Source: CAZXGD01 sp046350455 (GTDB lineage Bacteria > Planctomycetota > Phycisphaerae > Phycisphaerales > SM1A02). From it: a DNA stretch of 64,000 nucleotides. Shown piece by piece: positions 1 to 7,707 of the stretch. Positions within the stretch are counted from its first letter, which is position 1. Each line of letters starts with the position of its first letter. The position numbers and the translations under genes were made by a program. The notes under the pieces were generated by a model. That model saw only the letters and a list, made by a program, of their open reading frames with translations, searched no databases and was not told the origin of the DNA. Location: NCBI GenBank assembly GCA_046350455.1, contig JAXMAM010000003.1, positions 123,591-187,590 on the forward strand, given 5' to 3'.

Positions 1-2183
1 TGGCGCGAGCCGCACCGCGCGAGCTGCTGGTGCCAGAGGCGCTGGCCAACACGCCAGGTCTGGCCCAGAGCCTGGGGCTGGCCCAGCCACCCCACCCGCT
101 GCCAGAGTGGGCCTTCCGAGCCAAGGACGCTGCTGCCCTGCTGCGGTCGCACTTTGGCGTGCAGCGGCTGGAGGCATTCGATCTGACAGAGGACGGCCCA
201 GACGCTGCGGCGGCTGGCGCGCTCTTGCGCTACCTGCTGGACACCCAGCGCGGCGTGCAGGCAGATCCAGCCTCGCCCAGCGCTGGCGCGCGCGCGGCAG
301 AACGACCGCTGGCGCACCTGCGCCCGCCCCGCTGCGTGCAGCGCACGGCGCACCTGTTGCTGGACGCCACCACGCTCCGCAGCCTGGAGGTGGAGCGCAC
401 GCTGCGCACCGGCCAGACAGAGGGCACGCTGCTGGCAGTGCTGGGCCGCCCTCGCACGCCCATGGGCCGCCGCCTGCTGCGCGACTGGACCTGCGCGCCG
501 CTGGCAGACCGTGCTGGCATCGAGGCCCGCCAGAGCGCCGTGGCTGCGCTGGTGGCGGACGAACGAATGCGCACCGAGCTGCGCGCAGCGCTGGAGCCCA
601 TCCAGGACATCGCCCGCATCGCTGGCCGCCTGGCGCTGGGCCGCGCCACGCCGCGCGACCTGGCTGCCCTGGGTGCGTCGGTGGCGCAGCTGCCAGCGCT
701 CCAGGCTGCTGTGGGCCGTGCGCCAGCCTTTGCGCCGCTGCGGGCCGCGCTGGAGCAGGCTGCTGCGCCGCTGGTTCCGTTGGCCCAGCGCATCCGCACC
801 CTGTGCGTGGACGCCCCGCCCACCCACCTGCGCGAGGGCGGCCTGTTCCGCGATGGCGTGGATGCGCAGCTGGACGAGTGCCGCACGCTGCAGCACGACG
901 CTGGCACATGGATGGCGCAGTACCAGGAGGACCTGGCGCGCACCACGCAGGTGCCCAGCCTGAAGCTGGGGTTCAACCGCGTGTTTGGGTACTACATCGA
1001 GGTCACGCACGCGCACGCTGCCAAGGTGCCCGCGCACTTCACCCGCCGGCAGACGCTGCGCAACGCAGAGCGCTACGTGACGCCGGAACTGAAGGAGTTC
1101 GAGGACAAGGTGCTGTCTGCCGAGAGCCGCGGCGTGGCACGCGAACGCGCGCTCTTTGAGGAGCTGTGCGCGGAGGTGGCTGCCACGCTGGGCCAGCTGC
1201 TGGCCGTGGCCGACGCTGTGGCGCAGGCAGATTGCCTGGCCACGCTGGCAGAGACTGCAGCGCGCAACCACTGGGCCCGGCCCACGCTGAGCGACGCGCC
1301 AGTGCTGGAGCTCCACGCAGCGCGCCATCCGGTGCTGGAGCAGGTGCTGCGCGAGCGCTTTGTTCCCAACGACGCGCACCTGTCCTGCACAGCGCAGCCA
1401 GCCACGCTGGCGCTCATCACAGGCCCCAATATGGCCGGCAAGAGCACGTACATCCGGCAGGTTGCGCTGGCCGTGATCCTGGCGCACATGGGCAGCTTTG
1501 TGCCAGCCGAGCGCGCTGTGATCGGCCTGACCGACCGCATCTTCACCCGCATTGGCGCCAGCGACGAGCTGCACAGCGGCCAGTCCACCTTCATGGTGGA
1601 GATGACCGAGACTGCGCGCATCCTGAACCACGCCACGCAGCGCTCGCTGGTGGTGCTGGACGAGATCGGCCGCGGCACCAGCACGCTTGACGGCCTGAGC
1701 CTGGCATGGGCCATCGCAGAGCACCTGGCTGCTGCGGGAGCGCGCACGCTCTTTGCCACGCACTATCACGAGCTCACCGACCTGGCCACGCGCACAGCAG
1801 CCGTGTGCAACCTGCACGTGGCGGTGCGCGAATGGAAGGACGACATTGTGTTCCTCCACCACATTGCGCCTGGAGCCACAGACCGCAGCTACGGCATCCA
1901 CGTGGCCAAGCTGGCTGGCATCCCAGGCAGCGTGGTGGAGCGCGCCCGCGCTGTCATGGCTGGACTGGAGGACGCAGGGCACGCGCGGCCTGGCACAGCG
2001 CGCAGCCCGCAGGCTGGGGCGGTTGCGCCACAACCCCCCACGCAGCACACCACCATGCCGCTGTTCACAGAGTTCCTGGGGCACCCGGTGCTGGAGGAGC
2101 TCCGGCAGATCAAGCTGGAGGAGCTCACGCCGCTCCAGGCATTCGACCTGCTGCGCCGCCTCACAGCAGAGGCGCGCTCCTAG
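1..2183 (+). CDS. mutS: DNA mismatch repair protein MutS, 5' end outside window
   Basis: ATPase that recognises mismatches and starts mismatch repair. The frame is open from base 3, and the codons before the GTG at 30 still read like MutS (ARAAPRELLVPE), so the GTG is not the start and roughly the first 130 residues of domain I lie upstream of the window. The visible part holds the connector and lever/clamp regions, then the ABC-type ATPase with Walker A GPNMAGKST (near base 1420), the motif QSTFMVEM, Walker B VVLDEIGRGTST and the FATHYHEL segment. The C-terminus keeps the short helix-turn-helix dimerisation tail (LTPLQAFDLLRRL). Visible length of about 726 residues plus the missing part fits the usual 850-880. 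A thioredoxin-like gene follows 16 bp downstream. No mutL is seen. Confidence 0.97.
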   Translation, partial: ARAAPRELLVPEALANTPGLAQSLGLAQPPHPLPEWAFRAKDAAALLRSHFGVQRLEAFDLTEDGPDAAAAGALLRYLLDTQRGVQADPASPSAGARAAERPLAHLRPPRCVQRTAHLLLDATTLRSLEVERTLRTGQTEGTLLAVLGRPRTPMGRRLLRDWTCAPLADRAGIEARQSAVAALVADERMRTELRAALEPIQDIARIAGRLALGRATPRDLAALGASVAQLPALQAAVGRAPAFAPLRAALEQAAAPLVPLAQRIRTLCVDAPPTHLREGGLFRDGVDAQLDECRTLQHDAGTWMAQYQEDLARTTQVPSLKLGFNRVFGYYIEVTHAHAAKVPAHFTRRQTLRNAERYVTPELKEFEDKVLSAESRGVARERALFEELCAEVAATLGQLLAVADAVAQADCLATLAETAARNHWARPTLSDAPVLELHAARHPVLEQVLRERFVPNDAHLSCTAQPATLALITGPNMAGKSTYIRQVALAVILAHMGSFVPAERAVIGLTDRIFTRIGASDELHSGQSTFMVEMTETARILNHATQRSLVVLDEIGRGTSTLDGLSLAWAIAEHLAAAGARTLFATHYHELTDLATRTAAVCNLHVAVREWKDDIVFLHHIAPGATDRSYGIHVAKLAGIPGSVVERARAVMAGLEDAGHARPGTARSPQAGAVAPQPPTQHTTMPLFTEFLGHPVLEELRQIKLEELTPLQAFDLLRRLTAEARS

Positions 2184-2199
2184 CATCCGTTCATCTGCC

Positions 2200-2763
2200 A
2201 TGGAAGCCGCATTCCTCCGCCAGCAGCACGCACAGGGCCTTGAGTGGGCCGCATACCTGCACCGCCACCAGACTCGCACCGCAGGCTGGGGCCATCACAT
2301 CCAGAACGCAGCGCTCACGGCAGCGCAGCGCATGCTGCTGCAGAGCTTCACGCGCCCCATGAACGTGCTGGTGCTCACCGGCGCCTGGTGCGGCGACTGC
2401 GCGGTGCAGTGCCCCATGCTGGCTGCCATTGCTGCAGCGTGCCCAGTGGCCAGCGTGCGCTTCCTGGAGCAGGCAGACCATCCAGAGCTGGCAGGCCGCG
2501 TGCGCATCAACGAAGGCACGCGCGTGCCCACGGTCATCTGGGCTGCAGAGGACTTTGCGTTCTGCTCGCTGCTGGGCGACCGCACCCTGGCCCGCTACCG
2601 CGCCATGGCCGCCAGGCAGCTGGGGAGCACCTGCCCCCTGCCCACGGCCAAGGTGGATCCTGAAGAAGCCGCCCACACCCTGCAGGGGTGGGTGGATGAA
2701 TTCGAGCGCGTGCAGTTGATGCTGCGCCTTTCGCCGCGCCTGCGGCAGGCGCACGGAGACTGA
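2200..2763 (+). CDS. Thioredoxin-family protein
   Basis: A 187-residue protein with a thioredoxin-type redox motif WCGDC in the context VLTGAWCGDC, preceded by a hydrophobic strand (MNVLVL) and followed by a cis-Pro context (GTRVPTVIW), as in the thioredoxin fold. The N-terminal 55 residues and the C-terminal helix are extra to a minimal thioredoxin. No signal peptide is evident, so it is probably cytoplasmic. The ATG at 2200 was chosen because the fold fits downstream of it and because it lies 16 bp after the mutS stop; the longer open frame upstream runs antisense-like through mutS in another phase. The likely role is thiol-disulfide exchange or reduction of a partner; the substrate is unknown. 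Confidence 0.82.
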   Translation: MEAAFLRQQHAQGLEWAAYLHRHQTRTAGWGHHIQNAALTAAQRMLLQSFTRPMNVLVLTGAWCGDCAVQCPMLAAIAAACPVASVRFLEQADHPELAGRVRINEGTRVPTVIWAAEDFAFCSLLGDRTLARYRAMAARQLGSTCPLPTAKVDPEEAAHTLQGWVDEFERVQLMLRLSPRLRQAHGD

Positions 2764-2768
2764 CCCCC

Positions 2769-4223
2769 GTGCTTCCAGCCTGGACCAGCGCCCTGCTGAT
2801 CACCGCCACGATGGCCGCGGGGGGCGCGCCGCCAGGCAGGAGCGCGCCGCCGGGCGCCGCACCGCCTGCCACCACCACGCCTCCCGGCCCCGCAGCGCCG
2901 CCTGCTGCGCCATCTCCCGCGCTCGCTCCACCGCTGGTGCCCAGCCCCGCCGAAGACGCTGCCATCCAGGCCATGGCCTCGCATCGCTCCTGGATGCGGC
3001 GCATGGTGGCCGCAGCTCGTGCGGAGCGCTGGCCTGGCCATGGCTACGCCGCTGGCATCCTTGCGCCGCTGGCAGCAGACACGGACCCGCGCGTGCGATG
3101 CGCGGCCATCGTGGGCCTGCGCCGGGTGGGTGCGCCAGTGCCAGAGGAACGGCTGCAGAACGAATCCGACCCGCGCGTCATCCGCACCATGCTGCGCTGC
3201 GGCGTGCTGCTGGACGCAGACCGCATGGAACGCGGCGCTCGCGCGCTCATGAAGTCCACGGTGCCATCCGAGCGCCTGCTGGGCGTGGAGATCGCTGCTG
3301 CGCTCGACAGCCAGGGGCGTGCGCCCAAGAGCCTGGTCAACTCCATGCGGGACACATTCAGCTCCATCATCGCGCGCCTGGAGCGCGAGGACGGCGGCGC
3401 GCTTTCGCCCCGGCTGGCCATCCTGACTGGCGCGCCAGACGTGCGCGTGCACTACAAGTGGCGGCTGTGGCTGGACCGCAACAGCGTGGCCTACAAGCTG
3501 GCCGGTGGCATGGTGCCCGCAGCGCCTGCAGCCGATGCACTCTCCAAGCTGAGCAGCGAGGACTTTGTGCGCTTCACCACCGCGCTGGAGGAGGCGTACC
3601 GCAAGCCCATTGACCTGGGCGTGGCGCTGGACTGCACCGCCAGCATGTCGGGCGAGATCGCGCAGGCGCAGGGCGGCGTGGAGGACCTGATGCAGTTTGT
3701 GGGCAGCGCGTCACCTGGCATGCGGCTGGCCATCGTGGGCTACCGGGACGAAGGCGACGACTGGAAGACCAAGTGGTGGGACTTCACCGCAGACCGCAAG
3801 GAGGCCCGTCAGCACCTGTGGGACCTGAGCGCCGATGGCGGCGGCGATGAGCCAGAGCTGGTGAACGAGGCGCTCAAGGTGGCCTACGGGCAGTTCGGGT
3901 GGCGGCAAGGACCGTCTGTGCAGCGCGTCATGGTGCTCATTGGCGACGCGCCGCCGCACCCTGGGTTCGAGCAGCGGTGCGTGGACATGGCCAAGAAGGC
4001 CAAGGAGCTGGGCATCACCACCTTTGTGCTCAGCACGCGGGCCGAGTCCAAGACAGAGGAAGTGCCCAAGTTTGTGGACATCGCCCGCGCTGGCGGGGGC
4101 CGGGTCATCCGCCTGGGCGCACGCGCGGACCTGGCTGCCGAGCTGGCTGGTCTGGCGCTGGCTGATACGTGGCACGACCCCATTGTTGCGCTGTTTGATC
4201 GAGCGCTGTTCCTTTGCCGCTGA
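2769..4223 (+). CDS. Secreted or membrane-anchored VWA-domain protein with HEAT-like N-terminal half
   Basis: 484 residues from a GTG start 5 bp after the preceding stop. The first ~60 residues hold a hydrophobic stretch and a Pro/Ala-rich linker (PPGAAPPATTTPPG). Residues ~85-190 look like HEAT-type helical repeats (DPRVRCAAIVGLRRV, DPRVIRTMLRCGVL). The C-terminal ~200 residues are a von Willebrand factor A domain: MIDAS-like DCTASMSG, with Thr in place of the first Ser of DxSxS, and the later VLIGDAPPHPG strand carrying a MIDAS Asp. The domain probably binds a protein ligand in a metal-dependent way at the cell surface; the partner is unknown. The last 119 bp overlap the 3' end of obgE on the other strand. 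Confidence 0.85.
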   Translation: MLPAWTSALLITATMAAGGAPPGRSAPPGAAPPATTTPPGPAAPPAAPSPALAPPLVPSPAEDAAIQAMASHRSWMRRMVAAARAERWPGHGYAAGILAPLAADTDPRVRCAAIVGLRRVGAPVPEERLQNESDPRVIRTMLRCGVLLDADRMERGARALMKSTVPSERLLGVEIAAALDSQGRAPKSLVNSMRDTFSSIIARLEREDGGALSPRLAILTGAPDVRVHYKWRLWLDRNSVAYKLAGGMVPAAPAADALSKLSSEDFVRFTTALEEAYRKPIDLGVALDCTASMSGEIAQAQGGVEDLMQFVGSASPGMRLAIVGYRDEGDDWKTKWWDFTADRKEARQHLWDLSADGGGDEPELVNEALKVAYGQFGWRQGPSVQRVMVLIGDAPPHPGFEQRCVDMAKKAKELGITTFVLSTRAESKTEEVPKFVDIARAGGGRVIRLGARADLAAELAGLALADTWHDPIVALFDRALFLCR

Positions 4224-5232
4224 GGGCGGCCATTCTCCAGGCTGCCTCCAGCAGCTCCTTCACCCCAGCGCCGGTGGCGCCAGAGATCACCGCCGGGCGC
4301 TCGCCCTTGGCCAGGCCGATGGCGCCAGCGATGCGCTCGATGCGGGCCTCGCGGTCTTCTTCTGGGATCAGGTCCACCTTGTTCAGCACCACCAGCTCTG
4401 GCTTCTCTGCCAGGTCTGGGCTGAACTCGTTCAGCTCGCGGCGGATCACGCGGTAGGACTCTGCGGGGTCGGCGCCGTCCAGCGGCGCCATGTCCACCAC
4501 GTGCACGATCACGCGCGTGCGTTCCACGTGCCGCAGGAAGTCATGGCCCAGGCCAGCGCCCTGCGAGGCGCCTTCGATCAGCCCGGGAAGGTCCGCCACC
4601 ACCAGGCGGCGGTCCCCACCCATTTCTGCGATGCCCAGCTGCGGGCTCAGCGTGGTGAACGGATACGCCCCCACCTTGGCGTTGGCGCGGCTGATGGCGC
4701 GCAGCAGCGTGCTCTTGCCTGCGTTGGGCAGGCCCACCAGGCCGACGTCTGCGATCAGCTTGAGCTCGATGCGCAGGCGGCGCTCCACCGCTGGCTCGCC
4801 CGGCGTGCTCTCCATGGGCGCCTGGTGCGTGGAGCTCTTGAAGTGGTCGTTGCCCAGCCCGCCTGCCCCGCCCTTGGCAGCCACAAAGCGCTGCTCTGGC
4901 TCATGCAGGTCCACCAGGAACTCGCCTGTGTCTGCGTCGTGCACCACGCTGCCCACAGGCAGGCGGACCACGCAGTGCTCGCCATCGGACCCGTAGCAGT
5001 TCTTGGGCTGGCCGTTCTGGCCATCGGTGGCAAAGAAGTGCGCCTTGTAGGCAAACTCCACCAGGGTGTCCAGGTGCGAATCCGCCACCAGGACCACGTC
5101 GCCACCGCGGCCGCCATCGCCGCCATCTGGGCCAGCCTTGGGGAGGTTCTTTTCGCGCTTCAGGTGCGCAAGCCCGTCGCCGCCGCGCCCAGAGCGCACG
5201 GTGATGACAGCCGTATCAACGAAGAGGTTCAT
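4105..5232 (-). CDS. obgE: GTPase ObgE/CgtA
   Basis: Essential ribosome-associated GTPase of late 50S assembly and stress signalling. 375 residues from the ATG at 5232 (the frame is open further upstream, but MNLFVDTAVITVRSGRGGDG is the canonical Obg N-terminus). The Obg fold with its Gly-rich PII helices (GPDGGDGGRGGDV, KGGAGGLGN) covers residues 1-157. The G domain follows, with G1 GLPNAGKST, G3 DLPGLIEGA, G4 NKVD and G5 SGATGAG. After the usual end (LLEAAWRM) there is a ~40-residue Pro/Gln-rich tail encoded antisense to the VWA gene. It lies 10 bp after rpmA on the same strand, the common rpmA-obgE pairing; rplU is not next to them. Confidence 0.96.
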   Translation of the reverse strand: MNLFVDTAVITVRSGRGGDGLAHLKREKNLPKAGPDGGDGGRGGDVVLVADSHLDTLVEFAYKAHFFATDGQNGQPKNCYGSDGEHCVVRLPVGSVVHDADTGEFLVDLHEPEQRFVAAKGGAGGLGNDHFKSSTHQAPMESTPGEPAVERRLRIELKLIADVGLVGLPNAGKSTLLRAISRANAKVGAYPFTTLSPQLGIAEMGGDRRLVVADLPGLIEGASQGAGLGHDFLRHVERTRVIVHVVDMAPLDGADPAESYRVIRRELNEFSPDLAEKPELVVLNKVDLIPEEDREARIERIAGAIGLAKGERPAVISGATGAGVKELLEAAWRMAALSGKGTALDQTAQQWGRATYQPAPDQPARQPGPRVRPGG

Positions 5233-5242
5233 GTGTCCGCGC

Positions 5243-5518
5243 TCAGGCGCGGTCGATGGCCAGGCGCGGCGTGGCAGGATCGGACGGGATGACGTCCACC
5301 ATGCGGCCACGGAAGCGCACTGTGCCCTCAGCCAGAGCCATCAGAGTGTGATCGCTGCACAAGTGGACCAGGTAGCCGGCCTTGTACTTCGTGCCGCACT
5401 GGCGCACGATGATGGATCCGGCCTTCGCCACCTGGCCGCCATACAACTTGATTCCGCGAAACTGCGGATTCGAGTCGCGACCATTGCTCGTAGAGCCTTG
5501 TCCCTTCTTGTGTGCCAC
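5243..5518 (-). CDS. rpmA: 50S ribosomal protein L27
   Basis: 91 residues with the L27 hallmarks: N-terminus MAHKKGQGSTSNGRDSNPQF, then GIKLYGGQ, GSIIVRQCGTKYKAG and HTLMALAEGTVRF. L27 sits at the peptidyl-transferase centre. The start codon is GTG at 5518, preceded by an AGGAG-like ribosome binding site about 8 nt upstream, and by a TACAAT hexamer at 5571..5566 that would give a leader of some 40 nt. In most bacteria rplU precedes rpmA; here upstream DNA holds only the leader and a REP-like inverted repeat. Confidence 0.97.
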   Translation of the reverse strand: MAHKKGQGSTSNGRDSNPQFRGIKLYGGQVAKAGSIIVRQCGTKYKAGYLVHLCSDHTLMALAEGTVRFRGRMVDVIPSDPATPRLAIDRA

Positions 5519-5565
5519 GGCATCAATCTCCTGACTGGGGTTCCTGCTGAAACGGGGAACGGCGC

Positions 5566-5571
5566 ATTGTA
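5566..5571 (-). promoter_or_regulatory. Putative -10 element of rpmA-obgE
   Basis: TACAAT read on the minus strand, 47 nt upstream of the rpmA GTG. It directly abuts the REP-like inverted repeat. No good -35 hexamer is seen at the usual distance. Assignment is by sequence resemblance only. Confidence 0.45.
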
Positions 5572-5576
5572 ACGAA

Positions 5577-5666
5577 GAAAGTGGTGCCTGGCACGCCTGT
5601 CCCTCATTTCAGCCCACGATCACGCGCAGGAGAAAAGGAGGGACAGGCGTGCCAGGCACGAATTTC
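5577..5666. repeat. REP-like element, inverted pair
   Basis: Two near-identical 29-bp units in opposite orientation (5577-5605 and 5638-5666) separated by 32 bp. Each unit carries GGGACAGGCG followed by TGCCAGGCAC and ends in TTTC. The central TGCCAGGCA is itself palindromic. The same unit occurs twice more at 27468-27532, in direct orientation. Such short dispersed units between convergent or divergent genes behave like REP/REPIN elements; no transposase is seen in the window. Confidence 0.75.
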
Positions 5667-5678
5667 GGGATTATCGGA

Positions 5679-6332
5679 TCAGCGCATGAGCCAGGTTTCG
5701 CTGACCAGGGTGGCGTCGTGCGCCACGCGGGGATCTGGCTGCCCTGGCAGCGTGTAGCTGCGCTGCATGGTGCGGCGCAGGTTCACCGTCTGGCCTGAGG
5801 CTGGGTCGGTGCGCACGTCCACCGCGCGGCTCAGGCCTGTGATGAACATGGTCAGTTCCTTGGTGTCGCCAGCGCTCGCTGGCCAGACCACGATGCCATC
5901 GCGGGCGTTGGCCTCGCCCTCCAGGATGTCGCCCATGATCTGGAACTGGTCGGCCGCATCCACCTTGCCCAGCGCGCGCTGCAGGCGGCGCTGCGCCTCT
6001 GGAGGAACATCTGCGCCAGCCGCCAGGATCTTGCCCTCCCCTGTCACCAGCTCAAACGTGGGCGCAAAGCGCTGCGACTTGCCAGTCTTGTTGACCACCT
6101 GGTAGGTGAAGACCCAGTAGGGCTGCCCAGACTGCGTGTCTGTGATCAGCATCAGGCTGCCAGGGCGGATCTCCAGGTCATCCTTGGTGGCGGGAGCCAC
6201 GCGGCCAGCTGGGTTGACAGGCTTGGCGGCTGGCGGCGCTGCCTTGGGTGCAGCAGGTGCGCTGTCCTGTGGGGCAGCTGCCAGGAGGGCCAAGGCGAGG
6301 CACGGAACAGACAGGATGACAGGGCGAGTCAT
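5679..6332 (-). CDS. Secreted protein of unknown function
   Basis: 217 residues. A signal peptide (residues 1-~20, hydrophobic LALALLAAA) is followed by an Ala/Pro/Lys-rich linker to about residue 45. The mature part looks like a compact beta-rich domain (GSLMLITDTQSGQPYWVFTYQVVN, split here only for description) followed by a helical segment, VPPEAQRRLQRAL, and an acidic DILEGEANARDG region. I do not recognise a family. A TAGGAT hexamer lies 8 nt before the ATG, so the mRNA may be leaderless or nearly so; it is divergent from the GNAT gene, with only 44 bp between the two starts. Confidence 0.75.
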   Translation of the reverse strand: MTRPVILSVPCLALALLAAAPQDSAPAAPKAAPPAAKPVNPAGRVAPATKDDLEIRPGSLMLITDTQSGQPYWVFTYQVVNKTGKSQRFAPTFELVTGEGKILAAGADVPPEAQRRLQRALGKVDAADQFQIMGDILEGEANARDGIVVWPASAGDTKELTMFITGLSRAVDVRTDPASGQTVNLRRTMQRSYTLPGQPDPRVAHDATLVSETWLMR

Positions 6333-6340
6333 GGGAGAAC

Positions 6341-6370
6341 ATCCTACTGGAATGCTGCTGGGACTACGCT
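6341..6370. promoter_or_regulatory. Back-to-back -10 elements for two divergent leaderless genes
   Basis: TAGGAT on the minus strand (6346..6341) lies 8 nt before the ATG of the secreted-protein gene. TACGCT on the plus strand (6365..6370) lies 6 nt before the GTG of the acetyltransferase gene. No Shine-Dalgarno sequence fits in either gap. The two promoters share a 44-bp intergenic region. Confidence 0.55.
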
Positions 6371-6376
6371 TCTGGG

Positions 6377-7354
6377 GTGCCGTTTCGACACCTGTTTCAG
6401 CGCATGCCGCCAGTCAGCGAGCTGACCATCCGGCGGACCCCGCCCGAGCACCGGGCGCAGGCACTGTCCGCAGCCACCGGTCAGGCGGTTTCGTCTGTGG
6501 CAGGATTCGAACGCCGGGCTGCAGACCGCGGGATGGACCTCTCCCTGGTCTGGTCGGCCTACACCCAGGACGGCGCCCTCCAGGCCTCCATCCTCCTGGT
6601 CCCCTCCCCTGGGCGGACGGCTGCGGTGATGTTCGGCCTCCATGCTGGGCAGGGCTACGCGCCCATCGTGGGCCGCCTGCTCCAGCAAGCTGCCGAGGAC
6701 CTAAGCACCGAGGGTTCCATCACCCTGCTCCAGGCCCTGCCCCGTCCCAGCGAATCCATCCGCCGCCGTGCGCTGGAAGCTGGCGGATTCCACCGGCTGG
6801 CCACGCTGGAATACATGGAGCGCCCCAACACAGCGCACCTGCCAGCGACCGCCCTGCCGCCCGGGTTCACGCTCACGCCGTGGCGCACGCAGGAGCGCAG
6901 CATGATGATCGCGCTCCTCCAGCGCACCTTTGTGGACACGCTGGACTGCCCTGGCCTGGCAGCCATGCGCACCGGCGACGACATCCTGGATGGCCACCTG
7001 CACGCTGGCGACTCCGACACATCGCTGTGGCGCGTGGTGTGGCATGGAGGCGCTGCTGTGGGCGCGGTGCTGCTCTCGCCGTGCGCACTCACAGACTCTG
7101 TGGATCTGGTGTATCTGGGCCTTGCGCCGGAAGTGCGCGGCAAGGGCGTGGCGCTGACCGCACTGCAGCAGGCGCTGCATGAAGCAAGCGCGCTGCCACA
7201 CCGCCTGGTGCAGCTTGCAGTGGACACGCGCAATGCGCCAGCGGTGGCGCTCTACCAGCGGACGGGCTTCCAGGGACGCCAGCATCGCGAGGCATGGGTG
7301 CGCCCGCTGTCAAGCGGCGCCACTTGTCCACAGCGAGTGGACACAGCGCCGTGA
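6377..7354 (+). CDS. GNAT-family N-acetyltransferase, tandem-domain type
   Basis: 325 residues. The C-terminal half is a clear GNAT fold: strand VDLVYLGLAPEVRG leading into the acetyl-CoA loop VRGKGVA, helix ALTALQQALHEA, then the VDTRNAPAVALYQRTGF segment typical of motif B. The N-terminal half resembles a second, degenerate GNAT unit (AAVMFGLHAGQG), so the overall plan is like mycothiol-synthase-type double GNATs. The substrate is unknown. The GTG start at 6377 is favoured because a TACGCT hexamer lies exactly 6 nt upstream, the spacing seen for other leaderless starts here; ATG at 6404 is the alternative. Confidence 0.8.
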   Translation: MPFRHLFQRMPPVSELTIRRTPPEHRAQALSAATGQAVSSVAGFERRAADRGMDLSLVWSAYTQDGALQASILLVPSPGRTAAVMFGLHAGQGYAPIVGRLLQQAAEDLSTEGSITLLQALPRPSESIRRRALEAGGFHRLATLEYMERPNTAHLPATALPPGFTLTPWRTQERSMMIALLQRTFVDTLDCPGLAAMRTGDDILDGHLHAGDSDTSLWRVVWHGGAAVGAVLLSPCALTDSVDLVYLGLAPEVRGKGVALTALQQALHEASALPHRLVQLAVDTRNAPAVALYQRTGFQGRQHREAWVRPLSSGATCPQRVDTAP

Positions 7355-7707
7355 AAAGCGTGGATGAGTTTTTTGCAAAGCACGGGAACACCGCTGTGAC
7401 AAGCGTTTGCGTTCGTTTCCACCGGCTGGTTCGCACATCGGCTCTTGCCGAACGCCAACCATCGGCTACCTTCCGCACCGCTTCGTAGGACGCGAAGCTT
7501 GTGGCGGCCCCGCCCACGCGGCGAACCGCGGCATCCACCCGGTGGAACCGGTCAGTGGAGCGCCGCCAGGGCGGCACCGCCAATGCCACTGCACCCGTGC
7601 AGTGGACGGATGGACCCGGCACATCGTGTTTCCCGGATTTGGCCCGCGCAGCAGTGGTGCGCGCGCGGGTGGGTATCGCATGGCCATTTCGGCCGCTCAG
7701 AGGTCCA
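7355..7707 (+). other. Non-coding region upstream of dnaA with a perfect palindrome
   Basis: 353 bp with no convincing gene. A dnaA-phase frame is open from 7501, but its third codon positions are visibly less GC-rich than in the flanking genes. At 7586-7605 there is a perfect inverted repeat, CCACTGCAC-CC-GTGCAGTGG. A TTGTCCACA site (one mismatch to the DnaA box TTATCCACA) lies at 7324-7332, inside the end of the preceding gene, and a weaker box (CGTGGATGA, two mismatches) at 7359-7367 beside a run of six T. These could be autoregulatory DnaA sites or part of oriC, but this is weak evidence. Confidence 0.45.

Noticed and set aside
7501..7707. N-terminal extension of dnaA from GTG 7501
   Set aside because: Lower third-position GC than true genes here, no similarity to DnaA domain I, and it contains a perfect palindrome; a GTG at 7708 with AGAGG fits better.
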